Positions 43,373 to 48,307 are shown, counted from the stretch's first letter. The stretch: 64,000 nucleotides of DNA from Actinoplanes sp. SE50/110 (GCF_900119315.1 NZ_LT827010.1:6357001-6421000), one strand, 5' to 3'. Made by a program: numbers and translations. The notes: generated by a model from the letters alone, not told the origin.

Positions 43373-43447
43373 GCCCTGGTAGTCCAACCGGCAGGAGACG
43401 GCGCCCTCAAAAGGCGCGCAGTGCGGGTTCGAGTCCCGCCCGGGGCA
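43373..43447 (+). tRNA. tRNA-Leu(CAA), short variable loop
   Basis: Acceptor GCCCTGG/CCGGGGC, anticodon arm GCGCC-CTCAAAA-GGCGC, T-arm GCGGG-TTCGAGT-CCCGC, discriminator A as in all leucine tRNAs. The variable loop is only GCAGT (5 nt), where bacterial leucine tRNAs carry a long extra arm. Confidence 0.85.
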
Positions 43448-43448
43448 C

Positions 43449-43521
43449 GCCGCCGTAGCTCACCTGGTAGAGCGCGGTCCTGGTACGACCGAGGCAGCCG
43501 GTTCGATTCCGGCCGGTGGCT
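43449..43521 (+). tRNA. tRNA-Thr(GGT)
   Basis: Acceptor GCCGCCG/CGGTGGC, D-stem GCTC/GAGC, anticodon arm CGGTC-CTGGTAC-GACCG, T-arm GCCGG-TTCGATT-CCGGC, discriminator U. It starts one base after tRNA-Leu(CAA). Confidence 0.93.
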
Positions 43522-43526
43522 CTCAT

Positions 43527-43598
43527 GCGGACGTGGCGCAGCGGTAGCGCATCACCTTGCCAAGGTGAGGGTCGCGGGTTCGAGTCCCGTCGTCCGCT
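43527..43598 (+). tRNA. tRNA-Gly(GCC)
   Basis: Acceptor GCGGACG/CGTCCGC, D-stem GCGC/GCGC, anticodon arm TCACC-TTGCCAA-GGTGA, T-arm GCGGG-TTCGAGT-CCCGT, discriminator U. Third glycine isoacceptor of the array. Confidence 0.94.
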
Positions 43599-43632
43599 CT
43601 CAACATCAATATCGCGAAGGGAGGTGACCCGG

Positions 43633-44076
43633 GTGTCGGACGTCCTGGTCCTGAACGCCGACATGGAACCGCTGACCCGGGTCAGCCTCCGCCACGCCGT
43701 TAAGATGCTCGTCCGCCAGGTCGCCGAGATCCACGACCACGTCCCCGACCGGGCGATCGGCATCTGGCCTGTACCCACCGTCGTCCGGCTCGTCCGCTGG
43801 GTCTACGCCCGGTGGCGGCACACCGACGGCCCGGCCTGGTCCCGGCGTGGGGTCCTGGCCCGCGACCACCGCCGCTGCGGCTACTGCCGGCAGTCGGCCA
43901 CCACGGTCGACCACATCGTCCCGCGCTCGCAGGGCGGCCAGAACACGTGGCTCAACACGATCGCCGCGTGCTACGCCTGCAACCAGCGCAAGGCCGACCG
44001 GACCCCGCGGCAGGCGGGGATGGTCCTGCGGTTCGAGCCCCGCACGCCCACGTGGGTGTCGGCCGTTCGCGCATGA
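43633..44076 (+). CDS. HNH endonuclease inside the tRNA array
   Basis: A 147-residue protein of the HNH group common in actinobacteria. It begins MSDVLVLNADMEPLTRVSLR and carries the zinc pair CGYC, the catalytic histidine segment TTVDHIVPRSQGG and the closing NTIAACYACNQRKADRT. The GTG at 43633 follows GGGAGGTGA, an unusually good ribosome site. It splits the array between tRNA-Gly(GCC) and tRNA-Gln(CTG), a placement known for homing-type nucleases in phage tRNA clusters. It could drive spread of the array. Confidence 0.92.
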   Translation: MSDVLVLNADMEPLTRVSLRHAVKMLVRQVAEIHDHVPDRAIGIWPVPTVVRLVRWVYARWRHTDGPAWSRRGVLARDHRRCGYCRQSATTVDHIVPRSQGGQNTWLNTIAACYACNQRKADRTPRQAGMVLRFEPRTPTWVSAVRA

Positions 44077-44082
44077 CCCCCA

Positions 44083-44107
44083 GCCGGCCGCCACCGCGGC
44101 GGCCGGC
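44083..44107 (+). terminator. Hairpin after the HNH gene
   Basis: A 10-bp stem GCCGGCCGCC/GGCGGCCGGC with a 5-nt loop lies just past the HNH stop and 5 nt before tRNA-Gln(CTG). There is no U-run; it may protect or separate the mRNA rather than stop the array transcript. Confidence 0.4.
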
Positions 44108-44111
44108 TCGA

Positions 44112-44184
44112 TCCGAGATGGTGCAACTGGCAGCACGTCCGCCTCTGGAGCGGAAGGTTGGAGGTTCGAGTCCTCCTCTCGGAG
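44112..44184 (+). tRNA. tRNA-Gln(CTG)
   Basis: Acceptor TCCGAGA/TCTCGGA, anticodon arm TCCGC-CTCTGGA-GCGGA, T-arm GGAGG-TTCGAGT-CCTCC, discriminator G. No CCA is encoded. Confidence 0.94.
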
Positions 44185-44216
44185 CGCAGCAGGTAGTTCA
44201 AGGCGCGCTCGCGCCG

Positions 44217-44292
44217 TGGGGAGCTGGTGCACCAGCTAGAACGCCGGGTCTCGGGCCCGGAGATGCAGGTTCCCAGTCCTGCTCTGTGGCCC
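44217..44292 (+). tRNA. Degenerate tRNA-like gene (Pro or Arg type)
   Basis: An anticodon arm CCGGG-TCTCGGG-CCCGG and a T-arm GCAGG-TTCCCAGT-CCTGC are recognisable. The T-loop has an inserted base, the expected 5' partner of GTGGCCC is absent and position 33 would be C. The anticodon reads TCG in a 7-nt loop. Likely a pseudogene. Confidence 0.4.
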
Positions 44293-44294
44293 AT

Positions 44295-44368
44295 GTCCTC
44301 GTAGCCCAACCGGCAGAGGCCCGACGTTGAGGACGTCGCCAGTGCGGGTTCAACTCCCGCCGAGGACA
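44295..44368 (+). tRNA. tRNA-Leu(GAG), short variable loop
   Basis: Acceptor GTCCTCG/CGAGGAC is perfect, anticodon arm CGACG-TTGAGGA-CGTCG, T-arm GCGGG-TTCAACT-CCCGC, discriminator A. The variable loop is CCAGT, 5 nt, so this too is a class-I leucine tRNA. Confidence 0.87.
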
Positions 44369-44372
44369 CCGT

Positions 44373-44445
44373 GCCGACGTAGCTCACCTGGCAGAGCGCG
44401 CCGCTCGTAACGGCGAGGTACCCGGTTCAAGCCCGGGCGTCGGCT
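44373..44445 (+). tRNA. tRNA-Thr(CGT)
   Basis: Acceptor GCCGACG/CGTCGGC, anticodon arm CGCCG-CTCGTAA-CGGCG, T-arm CCCGG-TTCAAGC-CCGGG, discriminator U. All arms are perfectly paired. Confidence 0.94.
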
Positions 44446-44449
44446 CCAT

Positions 44450-44524
44450 GCCCGCGTAGCCCAATTGGCAGGAGGCACCGCGTTCAGGGCGCGGACAGTG
44501 CGCGTTCGAATCGCGCCGCGGGTA
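44450..44524 (+). tRNA. tRNA-Leu(CAG), short variable loop
   Basis: Acceptor GCCCGCG/CGCGGGT (terminal G-U), anticodon arm CCGCG-TTCAGGG-CGCGG, T-arm GCGCG-TTCGAAT-CGCGC, discriminator A. The variable loop is ACAGT, 5 nt. It shares the D-arm pattern CCAAyyGGCAG with the other two leucine tRNAs. Confidence 0.87.
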
Positions 44525-44529
44525 CGCAA

Positions 44530-44602
44530 GGGGTTGTAGCTCAATTGGTAGAGCGCCCGGCCCGCAACCGGGAGGTTGGGAGTTCGAGTCTCCTCTTCTC
44601 CA
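44530..44602 (+). tRNA. tRNA-Ala(CGC), with C33
   Basis: Acceptor GGGGTTG/CTTCTCC keeps the alanine G3-U70 pair but has two U-U mismatches at 5-68 and 6-67. The anticodon arm is CCCGG-CCCGCAA-CCGGG, so CGC with C33. T-arm GGGAG-TTCGAGT-CTCCT, discriminator A. Confidence 0.8.
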
Positions 44603-44635
44603 CCACACTGGCCCGACGTTGGGGCTGGTCACTAT

Positions 44636-44707
44636 GCCGATGTAGCTCAGTGGTAGAGCACCCGCCTGTCGAGCGGGTCGCCGAGGGTTCGATTCCCTTC
44701 ATCGGCG
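44636..44707 (+). tRNA. tRNA-Asp(GTC)
   Basis: Acceptor GCCGATG/CATCGGC, anticodon arm CCCGC-CTGTCGA-GCGGG, T-arm GAGGG-TTCGATT-CCCTT, discriminator G, the aspartate identity base. Confidence 0.95.
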
Positions 44708-44712
44708 CTCAT

Positions 44713-44797
44713 GGAGTCGTGGCCGAGTGGCCGAAGGCGCTGCCCTGCTAAGGCAGATCGGGGAAACCCGACGAGGGTTCAAATCCCTCCGACTCCG
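44713..44797 (+). tRNA. tRNA-Ser(GCT)
   Basis: A class-II tRNA with a long arm (TCGGG-GAAA-CCCGA). Acceptor GGAGTCG/CGACTCC, anticodon loop CTGCTAA, T-arm GAGGG-TTCAAAT-CCCTC, discriminator G. It is followed by an encoded CCA (44798-44800), one of only two array members with it. Confidence 0.95.
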
Positions 44798-44801
44798 CCA
44801 A

Positions 44802-44875
44802 CCTGGTGTAGCTCAGTCGGTGAGAGCGCAGAGCTGATAACTCTGAGGTCCGCGGTTCGATCCCGTGCACCAGGA
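44802..44875 (+). tRNA. tRNA-Ile(GAT)
   Basis: Acceptor CCTGGTG/CACCAGG, D-stem GCTC/GAGC, anticodon arm CAGAG-CTGATAA-CTCTG, T-arm CGCGG-TTCGATC-CCGTG, discriminator A. It ends one or two bases before the RNase P RNA. Confidence 0.95.
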
Positions 44876-44876
44876 C

Positions 44877-45250
44877 GCGAGACGGATGGCCAGGCAATCG
44901 CGTCACCCGGGGAGGGTGCCGAGGAACGTCCGGGCTCCACAGGGCAGGGCGGTTGCTAACGGCAACCCGGCGAGAGCCGCGAGCCAGTGCAACAGAGAGC
45001 AGACCGCCGCTCGGGCTCCGGCCCGGGCGGTAAGGATGAAACGGTGCGGCAAGAGCGCACCAGCGGTCCCGGTGACGGGCCGGCTATGTAAACCTCGCCC
45101 CGGACAAGTCCAAACGCGCGCGGCCGGCCCGGCCGATGCGCGCGGGTAGGACGCTAGATCCGGCCGGTGACGGCCGGACGAGATGGATGGTCGCCACCGC
45201 GGGCGTCAGCTCGCGGGACAGAACCCGGCGTATCGGTTCTCCTCACTCGC
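44877..45250 (+). ncRNA. rnpB: Class A RNase P RNA embedded in the tRNA array
   Basis: The ribozyme that trims tRNA 5' leaders. Conserved blocks appear in the canonical order. They are GAGGAACGTCCGGGCTCC (P4 5' strand; consensus GAGGAAAGTCC), CAGGGCAGGGCGGTTGCTAA, CAGTGCAACAGAGAGCAGAC, and GGTAAGGATGAAACGGTGCG followed by GCAAGAGCGCACC. The last are GGGTAGGACGCTAGATCC, GAGATGGATGGTCGCCACC and ACAGAACCCGGCGTAT (P4 3' strand). Ends are approximate; GCGAG/CTCGC at 44877-44881 and 45246-45250 could close P1. It lies directly between tRNA-Ile and tRNA-Arg, so flanking tRNA processing could release it. It diverges from consensus at the GAAAGU site (A to C) and lacks a visible GGU in the L15 region. 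Confidence 0.95.
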
Positions 45251-45255
45251 ACAAC

Positions 45256-45330
45256 GCCCGCGTAGCTCAGCGGAAAGAGCGCCGGCCTACGAAGCCGGGA
45301 CATGCGCAGGTTCGAATCCTGCAGCGGGCA
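45256..45330 (+). tRNA. tRNA-Arg(ACG)
   Basis: Acceptor GCCCGCG/AGCGGGC (last pair G-A mismatched), anticodon arm CCGGC-CTACGAA-GCCGG, T-arm GCAGG-TTCGAAT-CCTGC, discriminator A. A34 would need inosine modification. It starts six bases after the RNase P RNA. Confidence 0.92.
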
Positions 45331-45340
45331 CGGCACGGAA

Positions 45341-45416
45341 CGGGATATGGGGCAGCCTGGTAGCGGGCCGGCTCGGGAGAGCAGGGGTTTCGCGGGCTCG
45401 ATTCCCGCCATCCCGA
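45341..45416 (+). tRNA. Degenerate tRNA-Pro(GGG)-like gene
   Basis: Acceptor CGGGATA/CATCCCG and T-arm GCGGG-CTCGATT-CCCGC resemble proline tRNAs, and counting from the 5' end places GGG at 34-36. The anticodon stem pairs only two of five positions, the D-stem is broken, position 33 is C and T54 is C. Function is doubtful. Confidence 0.5.
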
Positions 45417-45427
45417 CTCATCTGGGT

Positions 45428-45498
45428 GCGCCGCTAGCTGAGTGGTTTAGCACCCGCCTCTTAAGCGGGAGACCTCGGTTCGATCCCGAGGCGGCGTA
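45428..45498 (+). tRNA. tRNA-Lys(CTT)
   Basis: Acceptor GCGCCGC/GCGGCGT (terminal G-U), anticodon arm CCCGC-CTCTTAA-GCGGG, T-arm CTCGG-TTCGATC-CCGAG, discriminator A. The D-stem is three pairs and the variable loop one base shorter than usual. Confidence 0.9.
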
Positions 45499-45512
45499 CG
45501 TACGCAGTACGG

Positions 45513-45586
45513 GCCTTCGTAGCTCACCTGGACAGAGCGCTCGCCTTCTAAGCGAGATGCAGCAGGTTCAACTCCTGCCGAGGGCA
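45513..45586 (+). tRNA. tRNA-Arg(TCT)
   Basis: Acceptor GCCTTCG/CGAGGGC, D-stem GCTC/GAGC, anticodon arm CTCGC-CTTCTAA-GCGAG, T-arm GCAGG-TTCAACT-CCTGC, discriminator A. Confidence 0.94.
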
Positions 45587-45597
45587 CGCACCATCAC

Positions 45598-45671
45598 GCC
45601 GTTGGCGCCCGACTGGACGGGCACCGGACTTTTAATCCGGACTGAGGTGGGTTCAAGTCCTCCCGGCGGCA
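45598..45671 (+). tRNA. tRNA-Lys(TTT)
   Basis: Acceptor GCCGTTG/CGGCGGC with two wobbles, D-stem GCCC/GGGC, anticodon arm CCGGA-CTTTTAA-TCCGG, T-loop TTCAAGT with one mismatch in the stem, discriminator A. Confidence 0.9.
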
Positions 45672-45672
45672 C

Positions 45673-45748
45673 TGCGGAGTAGGGGAGCTCGGTCGTCCCC
45701 GCGGGACCCATAACCCCGAGACCGGCGGTTCAAATCCGCCCTCCGCCA
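45673..45748 (+). tRNA. Initiator-like tRNA-Met(CAT), with C33
   Basis: Position 1-72 is an unpaired T-C, and the anticodon stem has GGG facing CCC; both are initiator features. The loop CCCATAA gives CAT with C33 and an A-C pair at 31-39. The D-stem is an unusual GGGGA/TCCCC. T-arm GGCGG-TTCAAAT-CCGCC, discriminator A. Confidence 0.82.
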
Positions 45749-45749
45749 C

Positions 45750-45825
45750 GTCCGACTAGCTCAGCCCGGTAGAGCACCCGCCCGACACGCGGGAGGTTTC
45801 GCTGGTTCAAATCCAGCGTCGGACA
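45750..45825 (+). tRNA. tRNA-Val(GAC), with C33
   Basis: Acceptor GTCCGAC/GTCGGAC is perfect, anticodon arm CCCGC-CCGACAC-GCGGG reads GAC with C at position 33, T-arm GCTGG-TTCAAAT-CCAGC, discriminator A. It begins one base after the initiator-like gene. Confidence 0.88.
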
Positions 45826-45826
45826 C

Positions 45827-45900
45827 AGAGCCGTCGACTAACTGGCAAGGTCGCCGGGTTTTCACCCCGGAAGGTGCCGGTTCGAATCCGGTCGGCTCTA
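45827..45900 (+). tRNA. tRNA-Glu(TTC)
   Basis: Acceptor AGAGCCG/CGGCTCT, D-stem GACT/GGTC, anticodon arm CCGGG-TTTTCAC-CCCGG, T-arm GCCGG-TTCGAAT-CCGGT, discriminator A. Confidence 0.93.
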
Positions 45901-45905
45901 CTCAT

Positions 45906-45979
45906 TCCCTCGTCGCCCAACAGGCAGGGCAGCGCACTGTTAATGCGTACTGGTGTCAGTTCGAATCTGACCGAGGGAG
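45906..45979 (+). tRNA. tRNA-Asn(GTT)
   Basis: Acceptor TCCCTCG/CGAGGGA, D-stem GCCC/GGGC, anticodon arm GCGCA-CTGTTAA-TGCGT, T-arm GTCAG-TTCGAAT-CTGAC, discriminator G, typical of asparagine. An 8-bp inverted repeat TCCGACCA/TGGTCGGA fills the spacer after it. Confidence 0.94.
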
Positions 45980-46023
45980 CTCCGACCATGACGGGCGATC
46001 CTCACGCCGACGTGGTCGGATTG

Positions 46024-46106
46024 GGAGGGGCCGGCCTGGCTTCGGAACCACGACTGGAAATCGTGGGCGCGGCGACGCGCCGAGGGTTCAAATCCCTCTC
46101 CCTCCG
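46024..46106 (+). tRNA. tRNA-Ser(GGA)
   Basis: A class-II tRNA with a long arm (GGCGCG-GCGA-CGCGCC). Acceptor GGAGGGG/TCCCTCC, anticodon arm CACGA-CTGGAAA-TCGTG, T-arm GAGGG-TTCAAAT-CCCTC, discriminator G, followed by an encoded CCA (46107-46109). Confidence 0.93.
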
Positions 46107-46110
46107 CCAC

Positions 46111-46184
46111 CCCCGCATAGCTCAGCGGAATGAGCGCTCCGTTCACACCGGAGAGGTTCCCTGGTTCGATCCCAGGTGCGGGGA
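46111..46184 (+). tRNA. tRNA-Val(CAC)
   Basis: Acceptor CCCCGCA/TGCGGGG, D-stem GCTC/GAGC, anticodon arm CTCCG-TTCACAC-CGGAG, T-arm CCTGG-TTCGATC-CCAGG, discriminator A. It starts two bases after the CCA of tRNA-Ser(GGA). Confidence 0.94.
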
Positions 46185-46186
46185 CT

Positions 46187-46257
46187 GCGGTCGTAGCTCA
46201 ACGGTAGAGCGCCGGGTTGTGGCCCCGAAGGTAGCGGTTCAACTCCGCTCGATCGCC
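46187..46257 (+). tRNA. tRNA-His(GTG), without encoded G-1
   Basis: Acceptor GCGGTCG/CGATCGC, anticodon loop TTGTGGC, T-arm AGCGG-TTCAACT-CCGCT, discriminator C as for histidine. The base before G1 is T, where histidine tRNAs normally encode the identity base G-1. Confidence 0.92.
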
Positions 46258-46259
46258 CC

Positions 46260-46343
46260 GCGGGAGCGCCGACGACAAGGAGAGTCGGGCCTGCCTGTAA
46301 AGCAGGCGCATCGCCTGAGTGGGTTCGAATCCCACCTCCCGCA
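46260..46343 (+). tRNA. tRNA-Tyr(GTA)
   Basis: Class II with a 12-nt variable arm. Acceptor GCGGGAG/CTCCCGC, D-stem CCGAC/GTCGG, anticodon arm CCTGC-CTGTAAA-GCAGG, T-arm GTGGG-TTCGAAT-CCCAC, discriminator A. Confidence 0.94.
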
Positions 46344-46353
46344 CGCACACCTT

Positions 46354-46426
46354 GCCTTTGTAGCTAAGGGGACAGAGCGCCGGATGCCGAGTCCGGAGGC
46401 CGGAGGTTCGATTCCTCTCGGGGGCG
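46354..46426 (+). tRNA. tRNA-Arg(CCG), with G33
   Basis: Acceptor GCCTTTG/CGGGGGC with three G-U pairs, anticodon arm CCGGA-TGCCGAG-TCCGG giving CCG with G at position 33. T-arm GGAGG-TTCGATT-CCTCT, discriminator G, usual for arginine. Confidence 0.82.
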
Positions 46427-46434
46427 CACATGAT

Positions 46435-46516
46435 GGCCTTGGTAGGTCCCGGGTGGGGCCGCCCGCCTGCAAAGCGGGTTACCTCACGCGGTCCGGTTCG
46501 AGTCCGGCCTTGGCCT
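46435..46516 (+). tRNA. tRNA-Cys(GCA), long variable region
   Basis: Anticodon arm CCCGC-CTGCAAA-GCGGG and discriminator U, the cysteine identity base. The acceptor GGCCTTG/CTTGGCC has two U-U mismatches, as in tRNA-Ala(CGC). The variable region is about 13 nt, unusual for cysteine. Last gene of the array. Confidence 0.82.
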
Positions 46517-46523
46517 CGATTCG

Positions 46524-46541
46524 TGTCATTCACGCTGTGGA
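46524..46541 (-). repeat. Right copy of the 18-bp inverted repeat around the array
   Basis: TGTCATTCACGCTGTGGA is the exact reverse complement of 42284-42301. It begins 8 nt after tRNA-Cys, the last tRNA. Confidence 0.9.
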
Positions 46542-46640
46542 TCAGTGCCACTGCCTATCGGACGCCGGATGAGACGCGCATCGGAACCACGTGGTCAGTT
46601 TTTAGGCGGAGCCGAAAAAAATCGCCTGCCCCTCGGAGAC

Positions 46641-46678
46641 GCTGCAGCCCCGGAACCCACGGACTCCGGGGCTGCAGC
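46641..46678 (+). terminator. Strong hairpin behind the array
   Basis: A perfect 14-bp stem GCTGCAGCCCCGGA/TCCGGGGCTGCAGC with a 10-nt loop. No U-run follows, but its position about 125 nt after the last tRNA and before convergent genes suits an end of the array transcript. The rest of 46542-46837 holds no gene. Confidence 0.5.
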
Positions 46679-46837
46679 GCGCGACGGTTCGACTGGCTGC
46701 CTTGTCGGACAGGCTGGCCAGGCTACTTGGTCGCGTACCGGGCCGATGGCCTCGACGATGTCCCGGTCCGGTGCCGCGTGCACCCGGGCGGGGTGAGTCG
46801 CGCGCATCTGATGCACCGGTTCGCATCCGGATCAACG

Positions 46838-47206
46838 TCAGCCGTCTGCGCCCGACATCGGTTGCCTCAGGGCCGTCTGCCGTGGCCGGACCGCCGCCCA
46901 GTAGGCGATCGCGCACAGCGCCGCGCCCGAGATGCCGACCCAGAACAGGTCTGCGACGGTCACGGCGAGGACCACCCCAAGGGCGATGCCAGCGACCAAA
47001 GCCAGGCTGGTCCCGGCCACGGCCACCCCGCGTCGGCGGTCGGCGTGCACCCGGGCGGCGAACGGTTCAGTAGGCAGACCGCTCACCTCGTGCCGGGTCG
47101 CCGTGATCTCGGCGAGGGTCGCTACGGCACGCGACAGCGCAAGGGCGCCTGTGTAGGCCGTCGGCGCTCCGAGCAGGATGCCCGAGGTTACGGTGAAAAG
47201 GTTCAT
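46838..47206 (-). CDS. Small membrane protein (122 aa)
   Basis: Starts MNLFTVTSGILLGAPTAYTG at ATG 47206. It has two transmembrane helices in the second half (GVAVAGTSLALVAGIALGVVL and VADLFWVGISGAALCAIAYW) after a short hydrophobic N-terminus and a central basic region (HADRRRG). No family recognised. It follows another small membrane protein; such genes are frequent in actinomycete integrative elements. Confidence 0.6.
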   Translation of the reverse strand: MNLFTVTSGILLGAPTAYTGALALSRAVATLAEITATRHEVSGLPTEPFAARVHADRRRGVAVAGTSLALVAGIALGVVLAVTVADLFWVGISGAALCAIAYWAAVRPRQTALRQPMSGADG

Positions 47207-47229
47207 GGTCGCTTTCTGTGGGGAATCGG

Positions 47230-47607
47230 TCAGCGCGGTGGATATGAAGTGTCTCGCATGCCCTCGATGTCGGAGGCGGTCGCGTTTTCCCATGTGACAT
47301 CGTGATCGTATCGGGGCAGTTCAATCGCCCTGTCCTTGTGTCTTTGGATGCGCAGCGCGATGCCAAAGATGACCAACGCCCCGCCGATCAACACGGCAGC
47401 GGTGATCCACACGGCGCCGAAGTTGGGTACCGGGCCGTCGCCAGCGTGAAGCAGGATCTGCACGACGCCGATGAGCGCGCACAGTCCTGCCCCGGCGATC
47501 AGAGTCTGAACGAGGATTGCCTCCGCGGTGACCGCGTCGACTGCCCACCAGACGATGCCGGTGTAGGCCAGTAGCAGTATGACCACGATGATCCCGTAGA
47601 TCGTCAC
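47230..47607 (-). CDS. Small membrane protein (125 aa)
   Basis: GTG start after GAGGAGGA. Three hydrophobic helices (MTIYGIIVVILLLAYTGIVW, AILVQTLIAGAGLCALIGVV and AVWITAAVLIGGALVIFGIA) precede a 35-residue basic-acidic cytoplasmic tail. It forms a unit with the gene at 46838. No family recognised. Confidence 0.65.
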   Translation of the reverse strand: MTIYGIIVVILLLAYTGIVWWAVDAVTAEAILVQTLIAGAGLCALIGVVQILLHAGDGPVPNFGAVWITAAVLIGGALVIFGIALRIQRHKDRAIELPRYDHDVTWENATASDIEGMRDTSYPPR

Positions 47608-47740
47608 TCCTCCTCGCTTCGGGACTTGCTCGGGGCGACGTACTCATGTCCGGCCGCCCTGATTGCAGGATCGTCGGCGCGGCGGCTGGTGATCCTGGGC
47701 AGGGGCGGCAACGGGACCGGGTTGCCGGAACCCCTGGTCC

Positions 47741-48307
47741 TCACCGCGGGTCCTCATCGTCGGCGGGTGCCGGGTTGCGCAGGGCCTGCAGCTGCTGGTG
47801 GATCTGGCTGCGGATGTCATGCCAGCGCAGACGAAGCGGTCCGCGATGGGTGCTGATCGTCTGGTAGAGCGGGCTGGTCTCCGGGTGTCTGGAGATCCGG
47901 GCCACCATGGTTCCGCTGGCAAGCGGGTGATCCCATCGCCCGGTGGCACAGCGCACCAGGGCGGCATAGAGCATCCGGGGGTTGCCGCCGTCATAACCCC
48001 AGGTGTAGCGGGGCTCGTGCCCGGGGTTGGGCAGCAGGTCGGTACGCAATCCGCCGGCGTCGGGGTCCGGGGTGAGGGCGACCACGAGGGCGGGACCGGT
48101 GCCGGGGTCGTCGGCGGCGATGCGGGTGTCGTCGGTCCATCCGTCGGGCAGCCCGGTGGGCCATTCGATGGCCAGGTGGCGGCGGGTATCGCTGGTGGTG
48201 GTGCCGATCTCGGCGGTGAGCCGGCCGTCGGGCGCCCGGTAGAGGCTGACGACCTCACCAGCGTGCTCAGCGAGGGCGTCGCGGTGCAGTCCGGCGGTCA
48301 ACCGCAC
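47741..48307 (-). CDS. Hypothetical protein (188 aa)
   Basis: A soluble protein starting MRLTAGLHRDALAEHAGEVV at GTG 48307. The same frame is open a little further upstream (ITNPSRQLARLLTGV), so the true start may be earlier. A conserved-looking middle reads PRYTWGYDGGNPRMLYAALV. Not recognised. It lies between the AlpA-like gene and the small membrane proteins, on the same strand. Confidence 0.6.
   Translation of the reverse strand: MRLTAGLHRDALAEHAGEVVSLYRAPDGRLTAEIGTTTSDTRRHLAIEWPTGLPDGWTDDTRIAADDPGTGPALVVALTPDPDAGGLRTDLLPNPGHEPRYTWGYDGGNPRMLYAALVRCATGRWDHPLASGTMVARISRHPETSPLYQTISTHRGPLRLRWHDIRSQIHQQLQALRNPAPADDEDPR

Noticed and set aside
44877..45250. Coding frames or a tmRNA in the gap between tRNA-Ile and tRNA-Arg
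   Set aside because: The conserved RNase P blocks explain the whole segment; there is no tag-peptide frame or Ala-type acceptor.
46600..46625. Terminator at the T-run and A-run around AGGCGGAGCC
   Set aside because: The T-run is upstream and the A-run downstream of a 3-bp stem, the reverse of a functional terminator on the plus strand.
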